From Telmatactis stephensoni (taxonomy: Eukaryota > Cnidaria > Anthozoa > Actiniaria > Isophelliidae): a stretch of DNA of 64,000 nt. This document shows, piece after piece, positions 34,401-43,400 of this stretch. Location: NCBI GenBank assembly GCA_029948255.1, contig JALIZF010001699.1:248001-312000 (forward strand), given 5' to 3'. The notes below the pieces were generated by a model. That model searched no databases. It worked only from the letters and a program-made list of their open reading frames with translations, and was not told where the DNA came from. The translations under genes and the position numbers were made by a program. Each line of letters starts with the position of its first letter. Positions within the stretch are counted from its first letter, which is position 1.

Positions 34401-37400
34401 GAAAGGAACAAACAAGGAACCTAGGAAGGAAGGAAGGAAGGAAGGAAGGAAGGAAGGAAGGAAGGAAGGAAGGAAGGAAGAGAGGGAGGGAGAAATGAAT
34501 GAATGAATTAATAAAAAATGAATCAAGGAATCAAGGAATGAGCAAATGAATGAATTAATGAACAAATTGAACGAATGAAGGAAGGAAGGAAGAAAGGAAG
34601 GAATTTGGGTGCATGGATTGACGGTAACCTCCTCCGCAGGCGTCTTCATAATCTAAAAATTTGAATTTTTACGTATCTTGGGTTTCCTGTGTTGCTGGTA
34701 GAGAGGTACTAGGCGCTAGTTAGGTTTTAGATGGATTGACAAGAAGTGCGTTATTACTGTACATTAATAATAAAACTAAATTTGCTAAAAAATGTGACAT
34801 TAATACAATAGCAAAAATATAATCAATAAATTTTAATGCCGAACCAAATGTTATTGATTATAATGTATAACATACAGTGTTGATGAGCTCTTTCCAATTT
34901 CTGTTTCTTGGCTCTCCTTAGCATAACATAAGTCCTCCAACTTCTCCATACTGTTAACCATGTCCTGTATCTACAACAATAAACTTACTTTCATCTAAAT
35001 GCACAATTTCCATGTGTCAAATGTAAATGTCTTGCATGCCAAATTTTATTTGAATAATCAGATAACAGTTTTGATACAAGTATGTTTTGACTTGTATGAG
35101 TCAGCACAGGAGAGCATACATGTAACCAGAAGACAGAGACATATGCATCATGTGATGTGATGGGTTGCACCACATTTAGGCTTTTTTTAGACCACCAGCC
35201 ACTAAAAAAATTAAAAGTTTCCCATGCATTGGCTACGAGTGCATACTGAATAGACCATTTCACTGTTGTCGTGGCTCAACCTCAGCCTCGACACTGTGTA
35301 ATATATTCTTTAGAATTTGACTACAGCTCGTGGAATTTTAAAGTGTTTCGATTGTTTGTTGTTGTGTGCATTCCTTACATTACCATGGGCTGCAGTCAAT
35401 TTCTAAAGAATATATTACACGCTGTCTAGGCTGAGGTTGAGCCACGACAACCGTGAAATGGTCTATTCATATTCTAAAAATAGTCTGAATGCACCCCCAG
35501 CAACAGATCAAACTACTACTAAAATCACTTGACTGTTAGCACCACCACTTGATCAATCAATCGTGTTTTGAATTTCGGTTGACTCACGTGACCATTTGGA
35601 GAGCTCTAACTGGTGACATTTTGCTTCCTGCTATTGTTCTTTGATGAAACGTCACCAGTTGGAGCACTCCAAAATAATGGTCACGTGAGTCAACCGTAAT
35701 TCAAAACAGGATCGATCGATTGATCGATTGGCAGAGCTAACAGTCGAGTGATTTTGGTAGTAAGCAGCAAAAAATATTTTTATCAAGGCACAAATGGAGC
35801 ATTAGTCTACTGGTAATGCTCTCCTGGTCAGCAGTATTATAAAGGAATCAGTGATGAGTATATCGTGCTTATAACCATAGAGAGATGTGCAGTTACCTCC
35901 ATTTTCGATGAAATGCGACGACCTAGACATCAACATTATAGATTGCACTTTGCATTAGATGTACATCAATATTCTTTACCTCTCAATAAATGCACATTTT
36001 ATGAGATACATCAATTGCTATCAATTGCAAAAATTTAAAAGATGTTTTTTTGAATTTTGGAAGTTAGGAAAGGTTTATTTCAGTGGGTTTTGAGTCTTTC
36101 GAGAACAATTGACGACCATGTAATGCACAGTGCAGACTACAATGTTGATGTCTAGGTAGTCGCGTTTCATCGAAAACGGTGGTAATAAAAAATGTCCACT
36201 ACATAACTACTACTATTAATAGTGCATTGCAATCTTGCTGTCCAGCCTTACCTGTCATGGTATTCAGCTCTTATATTCAATTTCCAGCCTTTTCTTCCTG
36301 ACCACCAGATATCTTGCCAAACTTTGATAGCCCTTAACTTTAGCTGATATTGGTAATGTGCTCTGTGATAAGAAATCATTTCAATTGTACAATATTCAAA
36401 CACAGGACTTAACACTTCTTAGCTGTTAAGGGAGAGTGAGCAAGAAAAACATACTGCATGTCTCCATCAACAGTCAACATTTTCAGATTGCAAACAGAAA
36501 CCAAGCTTGATTGTAGTACTGTTGACAACTATAATTACATCTTTGAAAAAGATTAGAAACCTGCTCAACCAGGATATTACTAATACAATAGGAACTCAAA
36601 CTAGTAACAATTGGATGACTTGATCCTACCCTGCAACATGTATTACCTAGCAAAAGGTTACAATTATATTTACCTAACGTGCAGTCGCATGGTACATACA
36701 TGTACTTAACTATGCATTACTTACTATGCAACAATTGTGCTACCTAACAATACGTTACCTAGCAATATAGGTTACCTAGCAACATGTGGGCTACCTGGCA
36801 ACATATGGATGAAGTCTTCCATAAACTTTTCTGATCCAAAGCAAGAGGTACTTTCTTGCAACATATCTAGTATACAAACACAGAACTCTTTGTTAAATAC
36901 CTACAAAACATTTTGTGATTTAATGTCAAATGGGTACTAATAGTCCTACATTTTCCTTCCAATCCTGCCCATGTCTGTGCAGCCAGTTCTCCCCCCAAGT
37001 CTGCACACCTGTCCCTCAAACCCTGTTACAAAATGAAATCTCCCCTTTCTGTAAGACAAATGCCATTGTGGCACAGAGTACATGTAATATTCTTCAAAGG
37101 AACACCATACAGTATGTAGTTATTATGTCAGTCATCCACAAATAAGGGTAAACATCCATAAATACTGTTATATGGGTAGCTATAGTCAAACATGTCTTTT
37201 CAAATAGATACCTTATTCCGAGTTCTTCCTGTCTACCATTTTTATTCCAAGTATAGACTTCTTGTGGTCTTGGTGGTCGTCTGTCTTTCTGGGACCTTCA
37301 GTTCAAAATCATAAACATATCTCATAAACAGGCTGCTTTTATTTGAATGTGATACAGTGAGAATGCAAAGTGAGATGAACGTTTGGTGCTCAGTGGCTTA

Positions 37401-39988
37401 TCCCTGAAACTATTGTGCTCAACTGTTCCAGAGTACAATTGGTGTATTGTAACATATATTGTAACATGATAGCACATGGTTGTGATTTTTAGCCCATTAG
37501 TGTTTCATTGACATTCCAGGCCCGGGGGGTGGGGGGGTGGGGGTTTGGGGGGCTACTCCCATATATTTATTATACAGGGATGATCCACTGAACAGGGTAT
37601 GGTTTTTCAAGTTTTTTGTCATGAACAGGGTATCCTTTTTACAATTTTTTAATTTTTTGAGCTTCTTGTCATTTTCAGGGTAGCAACTCTCTCATCAACC
37701 TTAGTTGTTAGCTAGCCACAACAGTAATGATCAGTCTAGAAGCCTTATTTATCATTGTTTGATCATGATTGCAACAAACTCGTTATGAAACTCATCTACA
37801 TTACAAACAAATAAGTACATTACATTCTGCAACTATTATACTTTGTCATAAACAGGGTATGGTATTTTGAGTTTTTCTGTCATAAACAGGGTAACCGTTT
37901 TATGATCCCAGTGGAACACTCCCCCTCCCAAATACTGGCCAAGTAACCCCCCCCCCCCCCCCCCCAGATTCCAGGTTTGCGAATGAGCTTATAAAACTCA
38001 CAATATTGTTGCCATCAATTGAAGGGTTCCCTATGAAAACAACCTAAGTGACTTTTTGATGGATGTCCAGACATTGATTTTTTAGCATGGGAAAATTGAT
38101 TGATATCATTTTATACGATTGAAAAAATTATCAAAAGGTCACTTAGGCCATTTTCACATGGAACTCTTCAATTTCTTGTAGACGTGTGCCATGCTACACT
38201 ATATTAATTTTTAATGCAACGTTGTACTAAAAGTTGTCCAGTGTAACATTGTCGTAAGGTACAATGCAACATTTTCTACAGTACTACATGTATGTGCAAC
38301 ACTGTTGTATCTTGGTCTACCCCTGTAGTGCTGTGTGCAACATTGCATAAAAAGTTATAGAAGTAGAACTCAATTCTAAACCAGCTGTACTGGTAACTAC
38401 TACAACAGGAGTTAACACAGAATACAACTCTGTATTGCACATAATGATGCAGAAAGAAAGAAAAAAGTGTGAAAAACAGTCGTACTGTGTCCAGACTTAG
38501 AGTAAATTTTGTATGACAACAACACTATATGGTCATGGCACAGTTACAGCAAGGGTTTAGAATATTTTCATGTAGAATTATTAAAATATTTGAGATATAA
38601 CGCGCGCGCTGATTGGCTGGCTACCATGTTTATATCAGAGGACAGAGACATAGCTCGCTCAAAAAATGTCAAAAATATTTTATAAAAGCAATATAAAACG
38701 ATCGCTTATGTCTCTGTACTGTGATATAAACACTCTGGAAGATGTAGAGCACTCGAAAAGCAAGAGAAACACTCGGCTACGCCTCATGTTCCTAAGCTTG
38801 CTTTTCTCTTGCTCCACATCTTCCATCGTGTTTATATCACAGAACAGAGACTGCGCGCGTGTTTTATATTCCTTAAATATAGCACTGCTGCTGAGTTGTC
38901 TATTTCTTTCATAAAATACAATTGAAATTTTCTTTTCTTTTCTTTTTTTTTTTTTTTCGTTGGAGAAAGTTTGAAAATGAGCGCGCGTGTGCTGTGTGTT
39001 CTCATAGAGAATGCGCAACATGCATCCTTTGGCCAGTCAGAGCGCGCATTATATCATTTTTATTTTTATAATAGACAACACAGCACTGACACGGCCATGC
39101 AACACGGTCTGTTTCACACTCAAAAACTTTGCACTACAGTGTATAAAATTATGCAGCTCCGCAATTGTGCAGAGAGTTGTAGAAACAGTTGCATCCTTTG
39201 TCCAGGATCTACATGTAGTTGTTGGAAGGTGGATTAGTGCTAATCCAAGGTTAAAATGGAAGGTTTTCTTTAGACTTAACCCTGGGTTAGTGCTAACCTG
39301 CCTTCAAGCAACCGGATCCCATTCTTTAATATTAATAATATTATATTATTAATATTTTATTATTGCCTTTCATTCTTGCAGTACCTGTGTTCTGCTTGGT
39401 TTGGTTGATTGACTGCATGTTGACCTAAAACAAAGCATTGATATTATTATCAATATTAACAACTTGTAACATCATAACAGACTAACAGGGCATATGCTTT
39501 TCAAAATCCATGCATATTCAAAGTCCATGCATATATCAGAATAGAAGAGTAAGCTCGGCTATGTACACACAGATTCAAAATTTCCCGCCAATAAGTTTAA
39601 TGGTACGACTGTGTAATATAAGCTGTGAGGATTGTGATTTTTGGGAGAGATTTAAGATTCTCTCGTTGACAGACGTATAAAAACCAAAATACCCACCAGT
39701 ACCATAAGGATTTGCTGTGTCTTGTGAAGGTGGAAGGATTCCTTGGGCTCTCACAACCAGGTGTGAATTCAGCTCTCGTAAAATGGCTCTTTTGGCTCCT
39801 ACGCGTAGGCTTTTATCATTTTTGGCGGCAAACTTTGTAGCCTTTCGCTTGGCTGATGATAATGATAGCATTTTAGGATGTGAAGCAGCCGTGTATCGTT
39901 CATTTTTACCCTTCTTTGTTTGATGTGAAGCAGTTTGGCCATCTTTCTGCATTTTATAAAGTTTTGTAGTGTTTTCTGTGGCGACCAT
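17993..39988 (-). CDS. SFI1: SFI1 homologue (centrin-binding centriole/spindle pole protein), 1296 aa, 32 coding exons
   Basis: SFI1 is a long alpha-helical scaffold that binds centrins at centrioles and spindle poles. Coding exons 5'->3': 39988-39693, 39424-39385, 37288-37212, 36866-36795, 36362-36252, 34970-34876, 34220-34103, 33715-33613, 32681-32525, 31698-31537, 31213-31143, 30484-30392, 30299-30202, 29840-29724, 27425-27345, 25754-25673, 25417-25325, 25126-25041, 24875-24800, 24704-24609, 24367-24291, 23967-23865, 23772-23676, 22966-22806, 22604-22530, 21962-21843, 21769-21540, 20864-20386, 20073-19960, 19194-19086, 18779-18692, 18106-17993. All phases agree (3891 nt). The N terminus shows VYTWNKNGRQEELGIR and YVARKYLLLWIR as in animal SFI1. 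Residues ~120-990 are Trp-containing centrin-binding repeats (RVFTHWKFY, AFHAWLQY, VLDAWK, SFRTWK). Exon 28 is Pro/Ser-rich, exon 29 carries LLPPSSF, and the last ~100 residues are coiled coil. The human protein has a similar length. Confidence 0.9.
19302..19443. repeat. Dispersed ~150-bp repeat family copy in an SFI1 intron
   Basis: Begins agagcggttttcgtatgtgt and ends cagtcatacgaaattggctct, an inverted-repeat pair, with aacattggaaattcctaccg inside. Same family as 922-1072. Confidence 0.75.
21160..21421. mobile_element. 262-bp foldback, 'acacctatttc' family, short member
   Basis: The left arm acacctatttcagaaaaggttgtcagagctaaagg... is mirrored at the right by ctttagctctgacaacc...ataggtgt; the arms also share gcgataggcgatagg/cctatcgcctatcgc. 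It carries no ORF and lies in an SFI1 intron. The same ends bound a much longer element at 51096-51929. Confidence 0.8.
22047..22090. repeat. Poly-C and (ca)n tract
   Basis: A run of about 20 C followed by (ac)n. Such tracts are unstable and often miscounted in assemblies. Intronic in SFI1. Confidence 0.85.
22343..22428. repeat. (cat)n microsatellite
   Basis: A run of cat/cgt triplets, intronic in SFI1. Poly-Met and poly-Ile ORFs on either strand are artefacts. Confidence 0.85.
24464..24590. repeat. (ggga)n/(ggaa)n microsatellite
   Basis: A purine-only tract with tetranucleotide periodicity, in an SFI1 intron. It creates spurious Arg/Glu/Gly-rich and Pro/Ser-rich ORFs on the two strands. 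Confidence 0.85.
25515..25662. repeat. Dispersed ~150-bp repeat family copy in an SFI1 intron
   Basis: Begins agagccgatttcatatgact, contains caagaatttctaatgttttt, and ends cccactcacacaaaaatcact. Same family as 922-1072. It ends 11 bp short of exon 16 of SFI1 (25673). Confidence 0.8.
25868..26300 (+). repeat. ~22-bp minisatellite (caacacttcaccaacagttg ac)
   Basis: About 18 imperfect copies of caacacttcaccaacagttg plus ac, with variants (caattgac, cccgtccaacaattgatc). Intronic in SFI1, no coding value. Confidence 0.85.
26446..26984. mobile_element. 539-bp foldback with internal tandem 'gttgaagtcgtttgccacc' repeats
   Basis: The left end aaggcccgcgcaaacgactt... and the right end aagtcgtttacgccggcctt are inverted copies, both continuing into caacatttgtttca or its complement. 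The interior repeats gttcaacatcgttcaacatt and rtcgtttgccaccc several times in both orientations. No transposase ORF; the ORFs of 88-112 codons here are repeat-derived. Intronic in SFI1. Confidence 0.75.
27003..27165. repeat. Dispersed repeat 'ttatataacg…gctctgattggctg', copy A
   Basis: About 160 bp from ataactcttatataacgtgc to attttataaaagaaa are almost identical to 50582-50737. Both copies include the phrase cgccggtgttttctttttcc. A dispersed element present at least twice here, both times in introns. Confidence 0.8.
27504..29502. mobile_element. ~2-kb palindromic foldback in SFI1 intron 14
   Basis: The outer arms acaggagtcagattgttttt and aaaaacaaccagactcctgt start a long inverted repeat. 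Further in, cttggaaagccaatttgaag pairs with cttcaaattggctttccaag, and an inner pair (about 28205-28445 and 28560-28745) shares tctccgccctcttttctcc / ggagaaaagaaggcggaga. Nearly all of the 2 kb can fold back. ORFs in it are short and mirrored on both strands, so it is non-coding. The superfamily was not identified. Confidence 0.8.
30002..30151. repeat. Dispersed ~150-bp repeat family copy in an SFI1 intron
   Basis: Begins gagcagattttgtatgagtg and ends cagtcatatgaaatctactct. Same family as 922-1072. It lies between SFI1 exons 13 and 14. Confidence 0.75.
30607..30774. repeat. 168-bp foldback
   Basis: Arms aagatagttttccattgtca and tgacaatggaaaactatctt are exact inverted copies, and the hairpin continues through gtactcttattaat and a gacgtca palindrome. 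A further half copy (attgtcagtactcttattaa) lies at 30885. Intronic in SFI1. Confidence 0.8.
31734..32095. repeat. 362-bp foldback
   Basis: aatggccttttggcaggt at the left pairs with acctgccaaaaggccatt at the right, and the arms continue through aacaaaaacaaaaatataat and ttgagattttgaag. The loop region holds ggttctttttctatagaaac. No ORF; intronic in SFI1. Confidence 0.8.
32878..33420 (+). repeat. tRNA-derived SINE with two tRNA-like heads
   Basis: Two Pol III promoter-like heads occur in tandem. The first (about 32880-32943) has ggcacagttggttagtgcgc (A box) and agttcgatccc (B box). The second (about 33000-33068) has gggtggccgagcggtgagag (Ser/Leu tRNA-type A box) and gttcaatccccgg (B box). A unique body follows (about 33070-33360) and an A/T-rich tail with ttatttattt ends near 33410. 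The opposite-strand ORF containing SGDRTRDLL is the usual artefact of such SINEs. It lies in intron 8 of SFI1. Confidence 0.7.
34424..34490. repeat. (ggaa)n microsatellite
   Basis: A pure aagg/ggaa tract of about 60 bp inside a longer purine-rich, gaatgaat-bearing stretch (34260-34600) in an SFI1 intron. The Pro/Ser/Phe-rich minus ORF over it is an artefact. Confidence 0.9.
35248..35468. repeat. 221-bp foldback
   Basis: gaatagaccatttcac at the left is complementary to gtgaaatggtctattc at the right, and cgtggctcaacctcagcc to ggctgaggttgagccacg. The arms continue to tgtaatatattcttta. First of three foldbacks in a row in SFI1 intron 5. Confidence 0.85.
35512..35763. repeat. 252-bp foldback
   Basis: Left arm actactactaaaatcactt, right arm gtgattttggtagtaa; further in, gactcacgtgaccattt pairs with aatggtcacgtgagtc. 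The middle carries tgctattgttct. Non-coding. Confidence 0.8.
35892..36185. repeat. 294-bp foldback
   Basis: gttacctccattttcgatga at the left is mirrored by tcatcgaaaacggtggtaat at the right, and tagacatcaacatt by aatgttgatgtcta. It ends 67 bp before exon 5 of SFI1. Confidence 0.8.
38030..38172. repeat. Short foldback, 'aagtgact/agtcactt' family
   Basis: gaagggttccctatgaaaac and ttttcacatggaactcttc form the ends, with cctaagtgactttttga facing caaaaggtcacttagg. Related, less complete copies lie at about 32758-32870 and 33540-33580. Confidence 0.65.
38595..39055. mobile_element. 461-bp foldback with 'atataacgcgcgcgctgatt' ends
   Basis: The left end atataacgcgcgcgctgatt and the right end ccagtcagagcgcgcattat are imperfect inverted repeats. 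Inner pairs include ctctgtactgtgatataaac with gtttatatcacagaacagag. A related inner segment is found near 52380-52590. It lies between SFI1 exons 2 and 3 and has no protein-like ORF. Confidence 0.7.
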
Positions 39989-40422
39989 ACACGACTACAT
40001 AGCGACGTCTCATGACTTTACCGAAGTAATGCCGAGGTACTTCGCCTTTTTCCGGCGTTGCTTGTAAAAAAATACTGACTAAAATTCAATAAATAAATAG
40101 TTTTATTGCTCATTTTCGATCTGAACAAAAGGTATCTTGATGCTTATTATTATATCAGTGACGAAATCAGGTAAAAATTAGCAGCAACATTTCTGACATT
40201 ATTTCCGGCTGATTCCGAATGAAATCCGACACCATCCGAAATCAGCAACCACTCGCTCCACTCGACTCGACTCCAGTTAGGAACGAGATGAATATAAACA
40301 GTGAATGAAATATGGCGGTGACTTTTAAGAAGTAATTCTGTATTTTCCATTGATATTTTGGTGAATGAAGGAACAAAAAGTGCTCATTCTTTTCTTTACC
40401 AATAGTTATTTTCATCAAGGTT
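39989..40422. promoter_or_regulatory. Putative bidirectional promoter of SFI1 (minus) and TBC1D12/14 (plus)
   Basis: Only 434 bp separate the two start codons, which point away from each other. Both 5' UTRs and both core promoters must fit here unless an upstream noncoding exon exists. I see no clear TATA box placed for either gene, as is common for such shared promoters. Confidence 0.55.
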
Positions 40423-43400
40423 ATGTCTTCACATGGCTCTGAAGAAGATATCAATTTTATAGCGGACGACGGGCGGGATGTAAAGAACTCGACTCATGAA
40501 TTGAAAGGCGGTTGCCGAAAACAAAATGTTTCAAGCAGTAAATCGACTGAAGATGAAGAATGCCTTAATCTGATTAACAGTGATAACTCAGGCTCCGAAT
40601 GCAGTAGCCCTAGACAGACTGAGAAACCTCCTAGTCACGTCATTCAGGGCTCATCTTTCATCGAGTCTTGCTCAACATCTTTCGAAAGAGTGGAAGAACC
40701 GGGAAGTAGCGAGAATTCAGATTTTAACGAGGCAATCAATACAAATGGCGGCTTAATGGAAGGCAACGCGGGAGTAGAACAATTTGTACGAGTAAGCGAT
40801 GCAGAGACCGGAAATTGCCAACGGGCGATGGACAAAGTTAGCGGTGACAATCATTCCCAAACCACACAATTTATCACTACTTCAAGTTTAACACACGCTA
40901 CAACGACTGTAATTGATGGCGATTTTTGCGGTTCGCCTTCATCTGATTACACTGAACCAGAGCTTGCACAAATGAGTGCATCAACACAAGAAAACTGGGG
41001 TCTGAAAATTGGGAAAGATGGTCTATATTCCGAATCACCAAGTAGTGATTTGGAATCATCTTCATGCGCGGAAGATAGTGGAATTAGTTCGACCGTAAGG
41101 GATGATGAGATGGAAGAAATACCATTAGCTGATGGCACAATCAGTCCAGACCTGTTTCAGGAAATTTCCAGGTTAAATGTGAACGATATGATAGGGTCTT
41201 GGGTTCCTAAAAGCAGCAATACTTATGCACCCAGTAGATCTGGAGGGGCTGCATTCATAGACAGCAATAATAGACAAGGGAAAAACAAGTAAGAAAGCTT
41301 ATATGTCATATATGATTATCCTCACATTTTTATACAAAGAATTGTGCAATTGTGTACATTTATGTGTGAGATCTCTAGATGATGAAATTTCAACTTGATT
41401 GGAGCTAACTAAAGGTTATATTTGTTTATGTCAATGATGACAATCATCCTCATCACCATCATAATAGGATTCTACATACCGGTAAATAAATATTTTATGT
41501 TTCGTTACAGAGCAGGAAGTGAACAGGGTTCTGCTGGATGGAAACTATTTGGCAAAGTTCCACCTAAACAACCAGTCAAACCTCAAGCATTTAATACAGG
41601 TTTGTATATTTAGCAACAACACAAGCAACAAGTCACAGACTCTGTGCCTCATTAGGGATCTTATAAGGTCCCTATTAGTAGCATACTAAAGCCTGCCGCA
41701 CACGTGAGGAAACTGCGCGAGGAAACTGCCACGCAAGGCACTTAGCTCAGACGAATTCTTGCCGCAGGCGTTGCATCTTTGACTACGCGAGGCCAAAAAC
41801 AGAGCAGGTAAATGAGCACACGTTGAGAAAAGTGCCTCATGTGGCAGTTTCCTCACACAGTTTCTCAACGTGTGCGGCGGGCTTAAGGATCACACCATTT
41901 GAACCAGCCATTGCTGCTCTCCCTGTCAGTAAGCACAGAGTTAAAGGGCAGTTTTCATTTGAGTAGGAAGTGGTACAGTCTGTACCGTGACCGTATCAAT
42001 ACCCCACTTTCGATTAAAAAAAACATTCGAAAATCCTGATGTAACCGTGCTGTAACCATACCGAGCAGTGACCATACTGTTTCTCAGTCATATAAAAACC
42101 ATTCTACAGTGTATCAAAAACCTTGGAACTTACATTTCAGTTTGGATTTGGCAAGGGTGTCCACCTTAAGGGATATTCACTTTGTTAAAGGTGGTTCTTC
42201 AGAGCAGTTTTCATATGAGTGGGAATTGACCGTACAGTACTGTGACCATATCAGTACTATCCTGCTGTAACCATACCGCACGTTGACCGTAACGTATGAC
42301 CAGTTTCACACTCATACAAAAACTGCTCTATCGTTCATCTATTCATTAGAGCATCAAATAATGATCAACTACCTTGATTAGATGCACATCTTGTGTTTTA
42401 AAATAATTATCACCTTGTTATTTAAATAACAAAAAGTTATGGTCAAGTGAAATTATTATTCGATAAATGGATTTTTTAAGTTTTAAAAGCTGATTTTTCT
42501 GGTGTAGATTTGACTGATATTTGAAGTTCTATTTTTTTCTTATACATGATTGTGTGATTCAGTTCTTAATTTGAGCATTATTTTTGTGATGACTACAGTA
42601 ATTAATTTTGCTTCATGCCAATGTGTAGACATAGATATCATCAACAGTCTCATTATGTTGTCTGAAGACAGCAGCTGTCTTTATCTTTCTATGAACAGAA
42701 TTTCTCAATAAAGAATACAAACGTCATAAATCTAAATGTTTTTAAATCTGTACAATATGTTCTACTTTAAAAAGTAGATATAAATATATGCACAACAGTC
42801 AAATCAGAGAATTCAATCATTGGTAAACTCCATTTATTTTTAAAGTTTTAAGTTGTTCTCATTTTGAATTTACTTTATGCATTAGTCTGAGAGGCATGTC
42901 ATAATTTATAACATAATATTCTGTATAGAATTTGCTCATGAAAAGGTGATGTATTTATAAACACTAAATTAATGAAGCAAAAACTGTAGAATCCCCATTG
43001 CCTTTTATTCAGTGTTTTTTTCAATATCATTCAGTGCACTGCCAATACCAAGAATTACATGTACATCAACACAGCACTTGAAACTGGACTGTTCACTGTA
43101 AATAAGTATTTTCTTTAAATGATGTTATTCATAGGTGATGTTCAAAGAAGATCACTTGAAAATCTTTCATCGTCATCATCATCATCCAGAAAATCCAAGT
43201 CACAATCCCTCAAGAGGAACACTGTAGCAAATTCTACTACGGCTTTGATTTTTGAAAACAGACCAAGGTACTTGAATGTGTTAGAAGGTTCACTGTAGCC
43301 AGTTCAATTCACCCTTTAAATATATTTACTCAGGTTACCATACTGTGTATTCTAAAATAATTGTTATTAAGTATTAAATGAATCCCGTATTTACTCAAAT

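Noticed and set aside
39575..39692. Extension of SFI1 exon 1 past 39693
   Set aside because: The frame stays open a little but a donor at 39692 joins in phase to exon 2 (39424-39385) and then to the conserved YTWN exon.
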